From NCBI RefSeq assembly GCF_018614575.1, contig NZ_JAGGOJ010000031.1, positions 1 to 64,000 of the forward strand: a DNA stretch of 64,000 nt. The letters are read 5' to 3'. The DNA is from Streptomyces sp. ISL-10 (GTDB taxonomy: Bacteria > Actinomycetota > Actinomycetes > Streptomycetales > Streptomycetaceae). The first letter of the stretch is position 1; the number at the start of each line of letters is the position of its first letter. The notes beneath the pieces are model-generated. The model searched no databases. It had not been told where the DNA came from and worked only from the letters and a program-made list of their open reading frames with translations. Below are positions 18,034-25,528 of the stretch, in pieces. A program made the translations under genes and the position numbers.

Positions 18034-18348
18034 ATGGCGGGTGCCGGCAGCGACCGTCGGTCGTACGACACGGGTGCGTCGAGCGAGGCGCAGGGCAACA
18101 TCCAGGCGGTGATCGCACGTCTGGAGCTGGTCATGGCGGCGCGTGACACCCAGGTGAAGAACGCGATGAAGGACTTCGCGGCGGACGGCGTGGCCGACGA
18201 GTACCACGGCAAGGAACTGCGCTGGTACAGCACCTCGGAGGAGGTGCGGAACATCATCCGGCTGCTGAAGACGACGCTGGAGAAGAACGACGCCACCGCG
18301 CAGCAGACGCTGGCGCGGGCGAAGGCAGCGGTCGACGGCATCGGCTGA
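18034..18348 (+). CDS. WXG100-family ESX protein (second of pair)
   Basis: The 104-residue protein is two helices separated by DEYHGKELRWY, where the canonical WXG appears as YHG. The preceding helix contains NIQAVIARLELVMAARDTQV. The ATG at 18034 has GGGGAG upstream; an in-frame GTG sits directly before it. It is the likely heterodimer partner of the upstream WXG100 protein. A strong terminator follows 12 bp after the stop, ending this transcription unit. Confidence 0.85.
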   Translation: MAGAGSDRRSYDTGASSEAQGNIQAVIARLELVMAARDTQVKNAMKDFAADGVADEYHGKELRWYSTSEEVRNIIRLLKTTLEKNDATAQQTLARAKAAVDGIG

Positions 18349-18360
18349 GACACCTCGTAC

Positions 18361-18402
18361 ACGGCCACCCCCGCCGGAGAACGATCCGGCGGGGGTGGCC
18401 GT
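18361..18402 (+). terminator. Strong terminator closing the WXG100 operon
   Basis: A perfect 17-bp stem, ACGGCCACCCCCGCCGG paired with its complement at 18386-18402, encloses the 8-nt loop AGAACGAT. It separates the intact T7SS genes from the decayed cassette. Confidence 0.85.
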
Positions 18403-18446
18403 GGCGTGCGGAGCTGTGGCCGTTCGAGCGGCGACAGGGGGCATCC

Positions 18447-18716
18447 ATGACGGCGTGGGACATCAAACCGCACCTCGGGTGGGTCCGTTGGCGCCAGGGC
18501 CACGGCCGTCTCCGCTGATGGCACACCAGAAGGCCATGGGCCCGGTCGCGCTCTCCGAGTACGCGCAGAAGCGGTCGCCGGCTCTGAAGGGGATGGCCGA
18601 GCGTGTCCAGCGGCTGTCCTGGGCGCGGCAAAGGCCACCGGCGAGTACGTCGAGGGCGACCTGGCGGCGGCTCTGGAAGCCAGGACGCGGTACGTCAGGT
18701 ACGTCTGGACCTGCTG
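18447..18716 (+). pseudogene. Decayed DUF6507-family T7SS cassette gene
   Basis: The ATG at 18447 begins MTAWDIKP, matching MTGWDIAP of the intact gene at 24276, but the frame stops after 23 codons. Downstream, pieces of the same family reappear in different frames: GPVALSEYAQKRSPALKGMA, then after a shift GAAKATGEYVEGDLAAALEA, matching GAVEATNAYVAGNLEQAWNA in the intact protein. Internal deletion and frameshifts have destroyed it. Confidence 0.65.
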
Positions 18717-18742
18717 ATGCGGGACACCGGGGGGAGTCGGCA

Positions 18743-18946
18743 GTGAGCCCGGTCGACCCGTACGAGATCCCGCATTTCACCGCAACTTCACCGCGCTGGA
18801 CCTGCAGGTGAAGGCGCTGTCCGGCGCGAGCACGAAGATCCCCGCCGCTGCCGGCGACGTCCACACGACCTCCGGCGTGCTGCGGCCTACTACGAGGCCC
18901 CCCGAGGTCGAAGCAGCTCTTCGCGGAAGGATTGGCGCGGCCGTAG
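18743..18946 (+). pseudogene. Decayed N-terminus of T7SS polymorphic toxin
   Basis: A GTG at 18743 opens VSPVDPYEIPHFT, matching MISPEKIPVFTGD of the intact toxin (23875). The similarity continues through GDVHTT and, after single-base shifts, YYEAP, EVE and QLFAEGLARP, parallel to GDVHTRF...YRAPEAGQLF. At least three 1-bp indels are needed to restore the frame. Together with the decayed DUF6507 gene it forms a dead copy of the cassette at 21.8-24.3 kb. Confidence 0.6.
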
Positions 18947-18996
18947 CCAATGAGATGGACGGTGCCGAAGCGGTCGACGACGCCGTGGCACGGTGG

Positions 18997-19254
18997 CCCG
19001 GGCAGGGACACTGAGGCGTCGCCGTACTCGCGCCTGTGCTCGCCATCCTCCCCGAGCAGAGCGGCCGCCTGCTTGGTGTCGTACGCGGCCGGCCCTGTGT
19101 ACGCGGCGAGGCGGCGCCGGTCCGCCACCGGGACCCATGACGAGGCCGACGGACCGGGGAGTCCTGTTGGGCGACCATCGGCGGCTTGTTGGAAGGCCGG
19201 CTTGTAGGCCAGCGCACCCCATGTGTCGGTGATCAGCTTCCGCCAGCGCCGCAT
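18997..19254 (-). pseudogene. Possible phage portal-like N-terminal fragment
   Basis: On the minus strand an ATG at 19254 opens MRRWRKLITDTWGALAYKPA, followed by VPVADRRRLAAYTGPAAYDT and HRREYGDA, after which the frame loses protein-like character near 18997. The central part recalls N-termini of actinophage-type portal proteins from memory. The match is weak and rests on one segment. If correct, a phage or integrated element once reached this spot. Confidence 0.3.
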
Positions 19255-19337
19255 TCCGTGCTCCCGGACCGTGGTTCTCGTAAGGGCGCCGGAGCCTAAC
19301 GCCGACGGCGTTGCTGGGTTGCGGGCGGCGAGATGAC

Positions 19338-20762
19338 TCAACCGGAAACGCGCTGGCGGCTCTGCAGGTGTTTGTTGAGGTGGTGGAGGTGGTGCCAGGC
19401 GGTGGGGTCGGTGCCGTCGCCGAGGGCGTAGTGCAGCGCGGGACGGGCTGCGGGGCCGAGGCGTGTCGGGCGCGGTAGCGGGACGGATTCGGCGTGGGTG
19501 CGGCCGACGGTGTGGACGGCCTCGGGGCCGAGGGTGAAGGAGGCCGGTACGGGGGGAGGCTCGTGGTGGGGCGGAGTGGTCACGTCGGCGCGGGCGGGGC
19601 GCAGGTGTACGAGCATCGAGGTCAGGTTGTGCCGGGTGGCGAGGGCCTCGGCCAGCTCGGGAAGCGCGTCGAGGGGCGGGGGATGGACCGAGGTGTGGCC
19701 GGTCACGAGGGTGATGTGTTCCTCGACTCCGGCGGGGCTGCGCGCGACGCGGCAGGTGGCGATCGCGGGGCTGTCAGGGGAACCGACTGCGACGAGCCAG
19801 GTGGGAGCGGCCTTCTGAGCGCGAGCGCGGGCCAGTTCGGTGAGCTGTCTGGGTGACCACGGGAGGTTGACGGGTTCGGAGGTCGCCCAGCCGGCGGGCA
19901 GGGTGCCGGTGAGCGTCTGCCAGGCAGCTTCCAGGGCGCCGCCGAGGAGGAGGCCGTTGGTGGCGGGGTGGGTGGTGCGGATGGAGAGGTGGAGTTGCCG
20001 TTCGCCTGGGGTGCTGGGGTGGGCGTGGAAGGCGTCGGCGATCAGGGTGTTACCGCCTGTTGCGGGCACTGGGGCGAAGCGGTCCTCGTACCAGTGGAGT
20101 ACGGCGCCGGTGAGACCGTCGTAGTACCCGCACCCGGGGTCTTGGACGACCCAGCGGGCTGGGACGTTGGTCAGCAGGGTGCGGACGGGGAAGGTCAGCC
20201 GGGTGCCGGGCGGGGTGACGATCTGCAGCTCGCGTCCCGTGGGGATGCTGGTCTGCAGCAGGTCGGTGAGCCACGTGGTCGCGGCGACGACGGGCCGGTC
20301 CTGGAGGACCACGGCGGCGTGGCGGGTGAGTGCGTCCACGCCGAGGATCTCGTCACCCGTGCCGGGGCTGTCGTGCTCGGCTGGTGGGATGGCGACGACG
20401 TCGGTGTGCGCGGAGTCGGCCGGCCAGGTGCTGCCGCCGAGCAGTGTGGTCAGCCGCCCAGCGGTCGACCCGGCGAGCCGCCGGGCCTCCGACACGTCCG
20501 AGGCGGCCCGCACTTCCGTCCACCACACCGGCTCCTCGGCCCTGGCTTCCGCACCGAGCAACCGGCGCACCTCGCCCGGCACCTGGACGAGGACAGGTAC
20601 CTCGACCGTCGCCACGTGCGCGCCGCCTGAGGTGCGCAGGTGGACGACGGCCCCGCCCGCGCTGCTGTCCATCCGCAGCTCGGGCCCGCCGGCGTAGAGC
20701 CCGGCAAGCATGCTGCGGGCATCCGGCATGCCCGGGGTGAGGGCGATGACGTCGTAGGTCAT
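19338..20762 (-). CDS. DUF6177 family protein of T7SS locus
   Basis: This 474-residue protein starts MTYDVIALTPGMPDARSMLA, the pattern I recall for DUF6177, which often accompanies actinobacterial T7SS genes. There are no clear membrane segments or catalytic motifs. A Pro/His-rich stretch lies around TTPPHHEPPPVP near the C-terminus. The start at 20762 is preferred to the ATG at 20834 because family similarity begins there; the ribosome site is weak. It faces away from the WXG100 operon. Its function is unknown; a cytosolic T7SS accessory is inferred. Confidence 0.75.
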   Translation of the reverse strand: MTYDVIALTPGMPDARSMLAGLYAGGPELRMDSSAGGAVVHLRTSGGAHVATVEVPVLVQVPGEVRRLLGAEARAEEPVWWTEVRAASDVSEARRLAGSTAGRLTTLLGGSTWPADSAHTDVVAIPPAEHDSPGTGDEILGVDALTRHAAVVLQDRPVVAATTWLTDLLQTSIPTGRELQIVTPPGTRLTFPVRTLLTNVPARWVVQDPGCGYYDGLTGAVLHWYEDRFAPVPATGGNTLIADAFHAHPSTPGERQLHLSIRTTHPATNGLLLGGALEAAWQTLTGTLPAGWATSEPVNLPWSPRQLTELARARAQKAAPTWLVAVGSPDSPAIATCRVARSPAGVEEHITLVTGHTSVHPPPLDALPELAEALATRHNLTSMLVHLRPARADVTTPPHHEPPPVPASFTLGPEAVHTVGRTHAESVPLPRPTRLGPAARPALHYALGDGTDPTAWHHLHHLNKHLQSRQRVSG

Positions 20763-20864
20763 GTACTGCTTTCTGGTGGGGGAGGCGGTGCCCGAGGGTC
20801 GGTAACGGCCCGGGAGCTCTTGCAGAGCGTCCAACGACTGAGCGTCACATCCTTCGGGTCGAGC

Positions 20865-21776
20865 TCACTTCCTGCCCCACGGCAGAATGAGAGGCTTGCG
20901 GCGCCACCACCAACCGTATTCCTCCATATTGGCGAAAGTACCTGAGATTCCTGCCTCGATCACCCAGACATCATCCAGGTCAGTGTGCTTCCTGAACTCC
21001 TCGTCGAGTTGATCGACTGCCTTGTGCAGGAAGTCGGCCGCAGGCTTGGAGAGCTTCGCCGGCAGTTGCGCGAGACGGTCCCGCGCACGCAGGGCTTCGC
21101 AGTACAAATCGGTCGGATAGCGTCCGGTCGGCCGCCAGCCCGACTCCATGACCCGCACCATTCTCTCCCATTCCGCAAGGTAAATCCGGGAGTGGTACAA
21201 AGGGGTTCCTGGTTCATCGATGAGTGCTGGATCGGCAGGACCGTCCTGCGCCTGCCGGAGGGCGTCCATAGCGAGAGAGAAATCCGTGGTGGTCGGCGTA
21301 GCAACGTGCCGCTCGCGAACGATCTCCGGCAACTGCATGACGCGAACATGGGGAAGCTGAGGAATGGCATCTTCGACGGCTTCGATGGAGTATGCAGGGC
21401 GCTCGTCATCCGATGCCATGAGGCGAGCGCGGGTCACCAAACCAGCCGGAGTCACCAACCAGTATGCGCTGGGGATCTGTTCGGAGGCCGGATACAGGAC
21501 GACAGTCTGTGTCGCTGCGGCGAAATCCCTGGCGAGGTCTGCTTCGCCCGGCCGATCGGGCACGGTCTCCTGGGCGAAGATGTCCAGAACCAGCGAGACA
21601 TCACCAGGAACGTACGAGTAGTCACACAGGACAACCGCATCCCAGTTGCGGGCGTCCTGATCGCCGTCTACGTCAGCAACGTCGACCGCACTCGGCTCCA
21701 CGCGAAGGCATGACGCCAGGGCGTCGTGCATTCGGGACGGCTGCAGCCGATCGACAGTGAAGAAGTTGTAGGTCAT
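20865..21776 (-). CDS. Probable immunity protein of the adjacent polymorphic toxin
   Basis: This 303-aa soluble protein has no signal peptide or membrane segment and no family I recognise. It starts MTYNFFTVDRLQPSRMHDAL and ends IEAGISGTFANMEEYGWWWR plus a basic tail. Its ATG overlaps the toxin stop by 4 bp (ATGA), so the two are translationally coupled, the usual layout for toxin-immunity pairs. Its codons include more A/T-ending ones than the core genes by eye, as in the toxin's C-terminal region, which suggests they were acquired together. The immunity role is inferred from position. Confidence 0.65.
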   Translation of the reverse strand: MTYNFFTVDRLQPSRMHDALASCLRVEPSAVDVADVDGDQDARNWDAVVLCDYSYVPGDVSLVLDIFAQETVPDRPGEADLARDFAAATQTVVLYPASEQIPSAYWLVTPAGLVTRARLMASDDERPAYSIEAVEDAIPQLPHVRVMQLPEIVRERHVATPTTTDFSLAMDALRQAQDGPADPALIDEPGTPLYHSRIYLAEWERMVRVMESGWRPTGRYPTDLYCEALRARDRLAQLPAKLSKPAADFLHKAVDQLDEEFRKHTDLDDVWVIEAGISGTFANMEEYGWWWRRKPLILPWGRK

Positions 21777-23875
21777 TGGTAAGTCCCGTTGTAGATGTCC
21801 AGCGCCTTCTGGACGGATTGCGGATTGTTGACGAACCTGGGGTTCCTCGTCAACTGAGGAGCGGCATCGATGTCACCCTTGGCCCTCGCCAGCTGCTGCA
21901 AGGCGGCATATTCGTTTCTGTCCAGGTTGACGATACCTGGCCCCGAATCGGGGTAGACCCGGCCGCCCGGCTCCACTCCGTAGGTCCGGCCATTGATTTC
22001 ATACCGGTTATTATCGTCGGTGAGCCTTGCTCGCCCCGCCGCAATATCCGCAATGTCTTTGTCGATCTTGTCGAAGTATCCAGGGAGAATGACGCTGTTC
22101 TTCTCCTTGATCTCTCCCTTGGCGGACCCGCTGATCGTGTGTCGAGGATGAGGACGCTTGAGGTCCTCTCCGGCCGCTGGCCCGGGGATGTCGCTCCGGG
22201 CCGGCCACACACCCTTCTGGCTCGTTGAAGGCTGCCCGGCGTTTCCTCCGCCATCAGAGGAGGGACCGTCGGGTGTCCCAGGGGGATCGCCGTCCGCTCC
22301 GCCGTTGCCGCCGACCGGATCGTGCACGGGGCCTGTACCGCCTGCCGAACCGTCACCGGAGCCGTCGGCACCGCCGTGACGGCCTGCGCCCTCATGCTCA
22401 GCCGCGTGGCCCCTGCTGGATTCGCTGGAAGGGCCAGGCCCTCCCGGCACCGATCCCGAGCCCTCACTGCTCGCCCTTCCGGCGTCGTGCCGTGCCTGGG
22501 GCGACAGATCGTCGCCGACGCGGGCCGTGTTCTCTCCCGTGCGGGCACCGGCGCCGACCAGCTGGCGGTCGTCGGGCTGGCCGCCGACCACCCGGTCGGC
22601 GGCGGCCGGTTCGCGGGGGGCCGGGATGGTGTCGGGGACGCCCTTGTTGCCGGGAATGAACTGGCCGTCCTCGATGCGGAGCTGGGCACCGTTCGGATAT
22701 TCGATGACGCTGTAAGCGGCGTCCGAGGCCGCTGCGGCGTCGGTGGCGGCGCGGACGCCGGCGGTGAGGTCAGCGACTCTGGGGAGGGTGCGGGCGGCGG
22801 CGCCGGCTGTCTTGGCGGCCGCGCCGATCGGGTCGAGGATCTCGCCGACCTTGGCCGCGGCTCCCGCGATGCGGGCGGCCGTGCCGGCTTTGCCGGCGCC
22901 GGAGCCGGCCTTGGAGGCTGCGCCGAGTGGTCCGGCGCCCAGGGTGAGGCCGTTGAAGATGACCGTGCCCATGGCCTTGCCGGGATTGGTGTCCCAGTCG
23001 TCCCAGCCCACGAACGCCTTGGCGAACTCCTTGGCGTACGGCTTGCTGTCGTCCATCAGCTTCTTCTGGGCCGGGGCGATGTTGTCGCGGTCCCCGTTCG
23101 GGTCGAGGAGGTACCCCTCCGCGCCAATGATCACCCGGAGCAACCCTTCGCGGGCCGCGCCGCCGTCCTCGCCCGGGCTGAAGAGGTCGATCAGTCCTGT
23201 GACCGAGCCGACGGCGTTGTCGACGATGCTGATCCCCGCTTGTTCCAGGTGGTAGTCGATTCCGAAGGGGTAGATCTCGCGGTGCTCGGGCTCGCCCCAG
23301 GGCAGGGAGTCGGCCTTGGCCAGTTGCTCGGCGCTGAACCCGTATGGATTCTGTTGCTTGGGGCTGCCGTCGTTGATCTGCCACCGGGTGCCGCCGTCCA
23401 CCAGCGCGGTGATCTTGTCGGCGCAGGTGACCTCGGCCGCCTGGAAGGCGGCCACCGCCGTGTTCACGCCGTCCCAGATCGCCTGGTGTTCGTCCACCTT
23501 GGCCTGGTCCTTGCGCCAGTTGTTCAGCGGGCCGTCCTGGTCGGCGACCGACGCGACGAACCTCGTCGCCTGAAAGCGCAGCAGATCCAGCTGCTTGACG
23601 ATCTCGACGACCTCGAGCGCGTACGTCTCCAGTGCCCCGGCCACCGTCTCCAACCGGTCGGCGAAGCGGCCCGAGCCATCCTGCACCGCCTGCGTCGTCG
23701 AGAACAGCTGCCCCGCCTCCGGAGCCCGGTATGACGCGGCCAAGTGCTGAAAACGTGTATGGACGTCACCGCCACCGTCCCGGATTGCCTTCGCCGCCTG
23801 CCGCAGCGCGATGATCTCCCGTCCAAGCCCCGGCAGGTCTCCGGTGAAGACAGGTATCTTCTCCGGACTGATCAC
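21773..23875 (-). CDS. T7SS polymorphic toxin with unrecognised C-terminal domain
   Basis: This 700-aa protein has several parts. Residues 1-~130 are helical and resemble an LXG/WXG-type export domain (MISPEKIPVFTGDLPGLGRE, YRAPEAGQLF). Residues ~300-390 are Ala/Gly-rich and weakly hydrophobic. Residues ~430-585 are a Gly/Ser/Pro/Asp linker, and the last ~110 residues (after HPRHTISGSAKGEIKEKNS) are a distinct domain with RYEINGRTYGVEPGGRVYPD and RNEYAALQQLARAKGD. That end domain is the likely toxin; I recognise no family. It overlaps the DUF6507 gene before it and the immunity gene after it by 4 bp each, so all three form one operon. Confidence 0.75.
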   Translation of the reverse strand: MISPEKIPVFTGDLPGLGREIIALRQAAKAIRDGGGDVHTRFQHLAASYRAPEAGQLFSTTQAVQDGSGRFADRLETVAGALETYALEVVEIVKQLDLLRFQATRFVASVADQDGPLNNWRKDQAKVDEHQAIWDGVNTAVAAFQAAEVTCADKITALVDGGTRWQINDGSPKQQNPYGFSAEQLAKADSLPWGEPEHREIYPFGIDYHLEQAGISIVDNAVGSVTGLIDLFSPGEDGGAAREGLLRVIIGAEGYLLDPNGDRDNIAPAQKKLMDDSKPYAKEFAKAFVGWDDWDTNPGKAMGTVIFNGLTLGAGPLGAASKAGSGAGKAGTAARIAGAAAKVGEILDPIGAAAKTAGAAARTLPRVADLTAGVRAATDAAAASDAAYSVIEYPNGAQLRIEDGQFIPGNKGVPDTIPAPREPAAADRVVGGQPDDRQLVGAGARTGENTARVGDDLSPQARHDAGRASSEGSGSVPGGPGPSSESSRGHAAEHEGAGRHGGADGSGDGSAGGTGPVHDPVGGNGGADGDPPGTPDGPSSDGGGNAGQPSTSQKGVWPARSDIPGPAAGEDLKRPHPRHTISGSAKGEIKEKNSVILPGYFDKIDKDIADIAAGRARLTDDNNRYEINGRTYGVEPGGRVYPDSGPGIVNLDRNEYAALQQLARAKGDIDAAPQLTRNPRFVNNPQSVQKALDIYNGTYQ

Positions 23876-24276
23876 CTCTCGCCCGCCCTGCTACGGGCCG
23901 CCTGCAGCAACGCCGTCACATCAGGCGCGAGCATCGCCTGCCGCTGCGCGTTCCACGCCTGCTCCAGATTCCCGGCGACGTAGGCGTTGGTCGCCTCCAC
24001 GGCACCGTTCGCCGAATTGCTCGCGCGCAGAGGCAGGAACGCCACGTCCGCCTCGGTGCCTTCGGCGAACTGACCCAGCGCCACCGCCACCAGCCCCCCG
24101 CCTGAGCCGCCCGACCCGGTGCTTCCGCCACCGACGGAGAGCGTGCCGGCCGACTCCATGGCCCCCTGCACACACGATCCGTAGAGCTTGATCCCGGCGT
24201 TCATACCGTCAGCAGCCTCTCGCACCCGAGAGACCACCGACTGCACCCCTCCGGGCGCGATGTCCCACCCCGTCAA
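23872..24276 (-). CDS. DUF6507 family T7SS cassette protein
   Basis: This 134-aa protein starts MTGWDIAPGGVQSVVSRV and has a Gly-rich central region and a second helical part with GAVEATNAYVAGNLEQAWNA. Such small proteins precede T7SS toxins and may act as targeting partners, as do WXG100-like helper proteins; that role is inference. The start codon is TTG (24276-24274), with GGGGG about 6 bp upstream. Its stop overlaps the toxin start by 4 bp. Confidence 0.75.
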   Translation of the reverse strand: MTGWDIAPGGVQSVVSRVREAADGMNAGIKLYGSCVQGAMESAGTLSVGGGSTGSGGSGGGLVAVALGQFAEGTEADVAFLPLRASNSANGAVEATNAYVAGNLEQAWNAQRQAMLAPDVTALLQAARSRAGER

Positions 24277-24359
24277 AACAACCCCCGTGCATTCCCTGGC
24301 AGATAGGTCCCCTGTCAGCTGGGCTCAGTATCGCCCAGGCCGCCGACAACAGGATCTCC

Positions 24360-24764
24360 ATGAGTATCAGCCTGGCGGTTGCAGCAGCAACGCAGTTCCG
24401 GCCAAAGGGTGCTGACTTCGCACAGCGTCCCCAATCGCGACGGGGTCTACGTTCCTACCGCCGCCATGAGATCCGGGGACTCCTCCTCGGCCTCAGAGAC
24501 ACCCACGTACGTCGTCATCTGCTCCTCGAGTACCGCGAACGTGCGCGGCGGGCCGGCGTGGCTGATGCGGGACTGTTCGTAGAGCATGGCCACCGGAAGG
24601 CCGCCAACGAGCTGCTCTGGATGCGTACGCGGCAGGGCTTGCCGGCCGACGCCGCCGTTCTCGCCGAAATGCGAGCGTGCTGCAACCATATGTTGCAAGG
24701 GCTGCCCAGCAGCCACGGCGCGTTCGCCGGCTTCCCGCTGATTGACGAGCACTGGATCCCCTGA
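24360..24764 (+). pseudogene. Orphan toxin-end fragment upstream of YwqK antitoxin
   Basis: An open frame of 134 codons looks protein-like from about residue 40 onward (YRERARRAGVADAGLFVEHG, LLWMRTRQGLPADAAVLAEM, then HGAFAGFPLIDEHWIP). Its stop overlaps the next start as TGATG. The first ~40 residues look non-coding and no export domain precedes it. The best reading is the stranded C-terminal end of a toxin whose N-terminus has been lost, followed by its antitoxin. I recognise no family. Confidence 0.4.
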
Positions 24765-25135
24765 TGACTGCTGTAGTGCGAATCGACGTCGATGGTCCGG
24801 ACGTCGACATGGACGTCGCTCAGCGCATCCTCTATCGAGGAGATCCCTTTACCGGAGAAGTAGCCGAATATCAGGGTGGGCACCTGATCAGCCTGGACGA
24901 GTACACCGACGGGGTCCTGAACGGATGGTCCCGTGAGTGGTACCAGGACGGAACCCTGCGTTCTGAGGGGTTCGTCCGGGAAGGCCATGCGGTGGGCGAA
25001 GTCAAGGAGTGGTACACCAACGGTGCCTTGAAGTCCCGAAAGTTCTTCGACAGCGCCCTCGCCTCTCTCCGCGAGGTGGACACGTGGGACGAGCGCGGTG
25101 TTCTGCTGCGCTCGTGGCGCCGCGACGAAGCCTGA
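24764..25135 (+). CDS. YwqK-family antitoxin (MORN-like repeats)
   Basis: This 123-aa protein has the repeated pattern of YwqK/MORN_2 antitoxins: GEVAEYQGGHLISLDEYTDG, VLNGWSREWYQDGTLRSEGF and GEVKEWYTNGALKSRKFFD. In Bacillus the ywqJ-ywqK pair is a toxin-antitoxin system. The start ATG overlaps the preceding stop (TGATG), implying coupling to the fragmentary upstream ORF. A YwqJ-like deaminase occurs at 2.7 kb but is 22 kb away, and any link between them is speculative. Confidence 0.75.
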   Translation: MTAVVRIDVDGPDVDMDVAQRILYRGDPFTGEVAEYQGGHLISLDEYTDGVLNGWSREWYQDGTLRSEGFVREGHAVGEVKEWYTNGALKSRKFFDSALASLREVDTWDERGVLLRSWRRDEA

Positions 25136-25158
25136 ACAGACCAACTCATGACCACGAT

Positions 25159-25455
25159 TTATGCCAGCCCTGACCGAGGAGCGGACGGCCGACATCGACG
25201 GCACCCACTGCTCTGGGACCGGTGGTCATTTGGTGTACTTGGCCTACGACGAGGCTTCCGGTCGAAGTCGAGTCCAGTTACGTGTCCAAGTGCCACAGCA
25301 GACACCGCGCCGTGATCGAACAGATGGACCCGGACTTCCGGTACGACGTCCAAGAGCTCATCGACAAGCTCGACTTCGAGCACGACGAGTGGGAGAGCGC
25401 GACAAGGAACGTCGACTGGTACACCCAGGACACGCTCTTCTTCAAGCTCACGTGA
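25159..25455 (+). pseudogene. Frameshifted small hypothetical gene
   Basis: Two adjacent frames each look protein-like. The first gives GGHLVYLAYDEASG. The second, after about 25265, gives VEVESSYVSKCHSRH and then QMDPDFRYDVQELIDKLDFE to the stop at 25455. A single frameshift near 25260-25275 would join them into a ~95-aa acidic protein. It sits 23 bp after the YwqK gene and may be a second immunity-type gene or its remnant. The family is unknown. Confidence 0.4.
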
Positions 25456-25474
25456 ACGGGTGGGGCCGGCTGGG

Positions 25475-25505
25475 CGGGTTCCCCACCTGACGGGCGGGGA
25501 ACCCG
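25475..25505. terminator. Bidirectional hairpin between convergent genes
   Basis: CGGGTTCCCC (25475-25484) pairs perfectly with GGGGAACCCG (25496-25505) around an 11-nt loop, between the plus-strand fragment and the convergent Imm49 gene. Confidence 0.65.
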
Positions 25506-25528
25506 GGTGTTGGCGGCGGCCGGAAGCC

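Noticed and set aside
18361..18402. Inverted repeat considered as an attachment site or IS end
   Set aside because: A perfect 17-bp stem with a short loop just after a stop codon is better explained as a terminator; no integrase or transposase is near.
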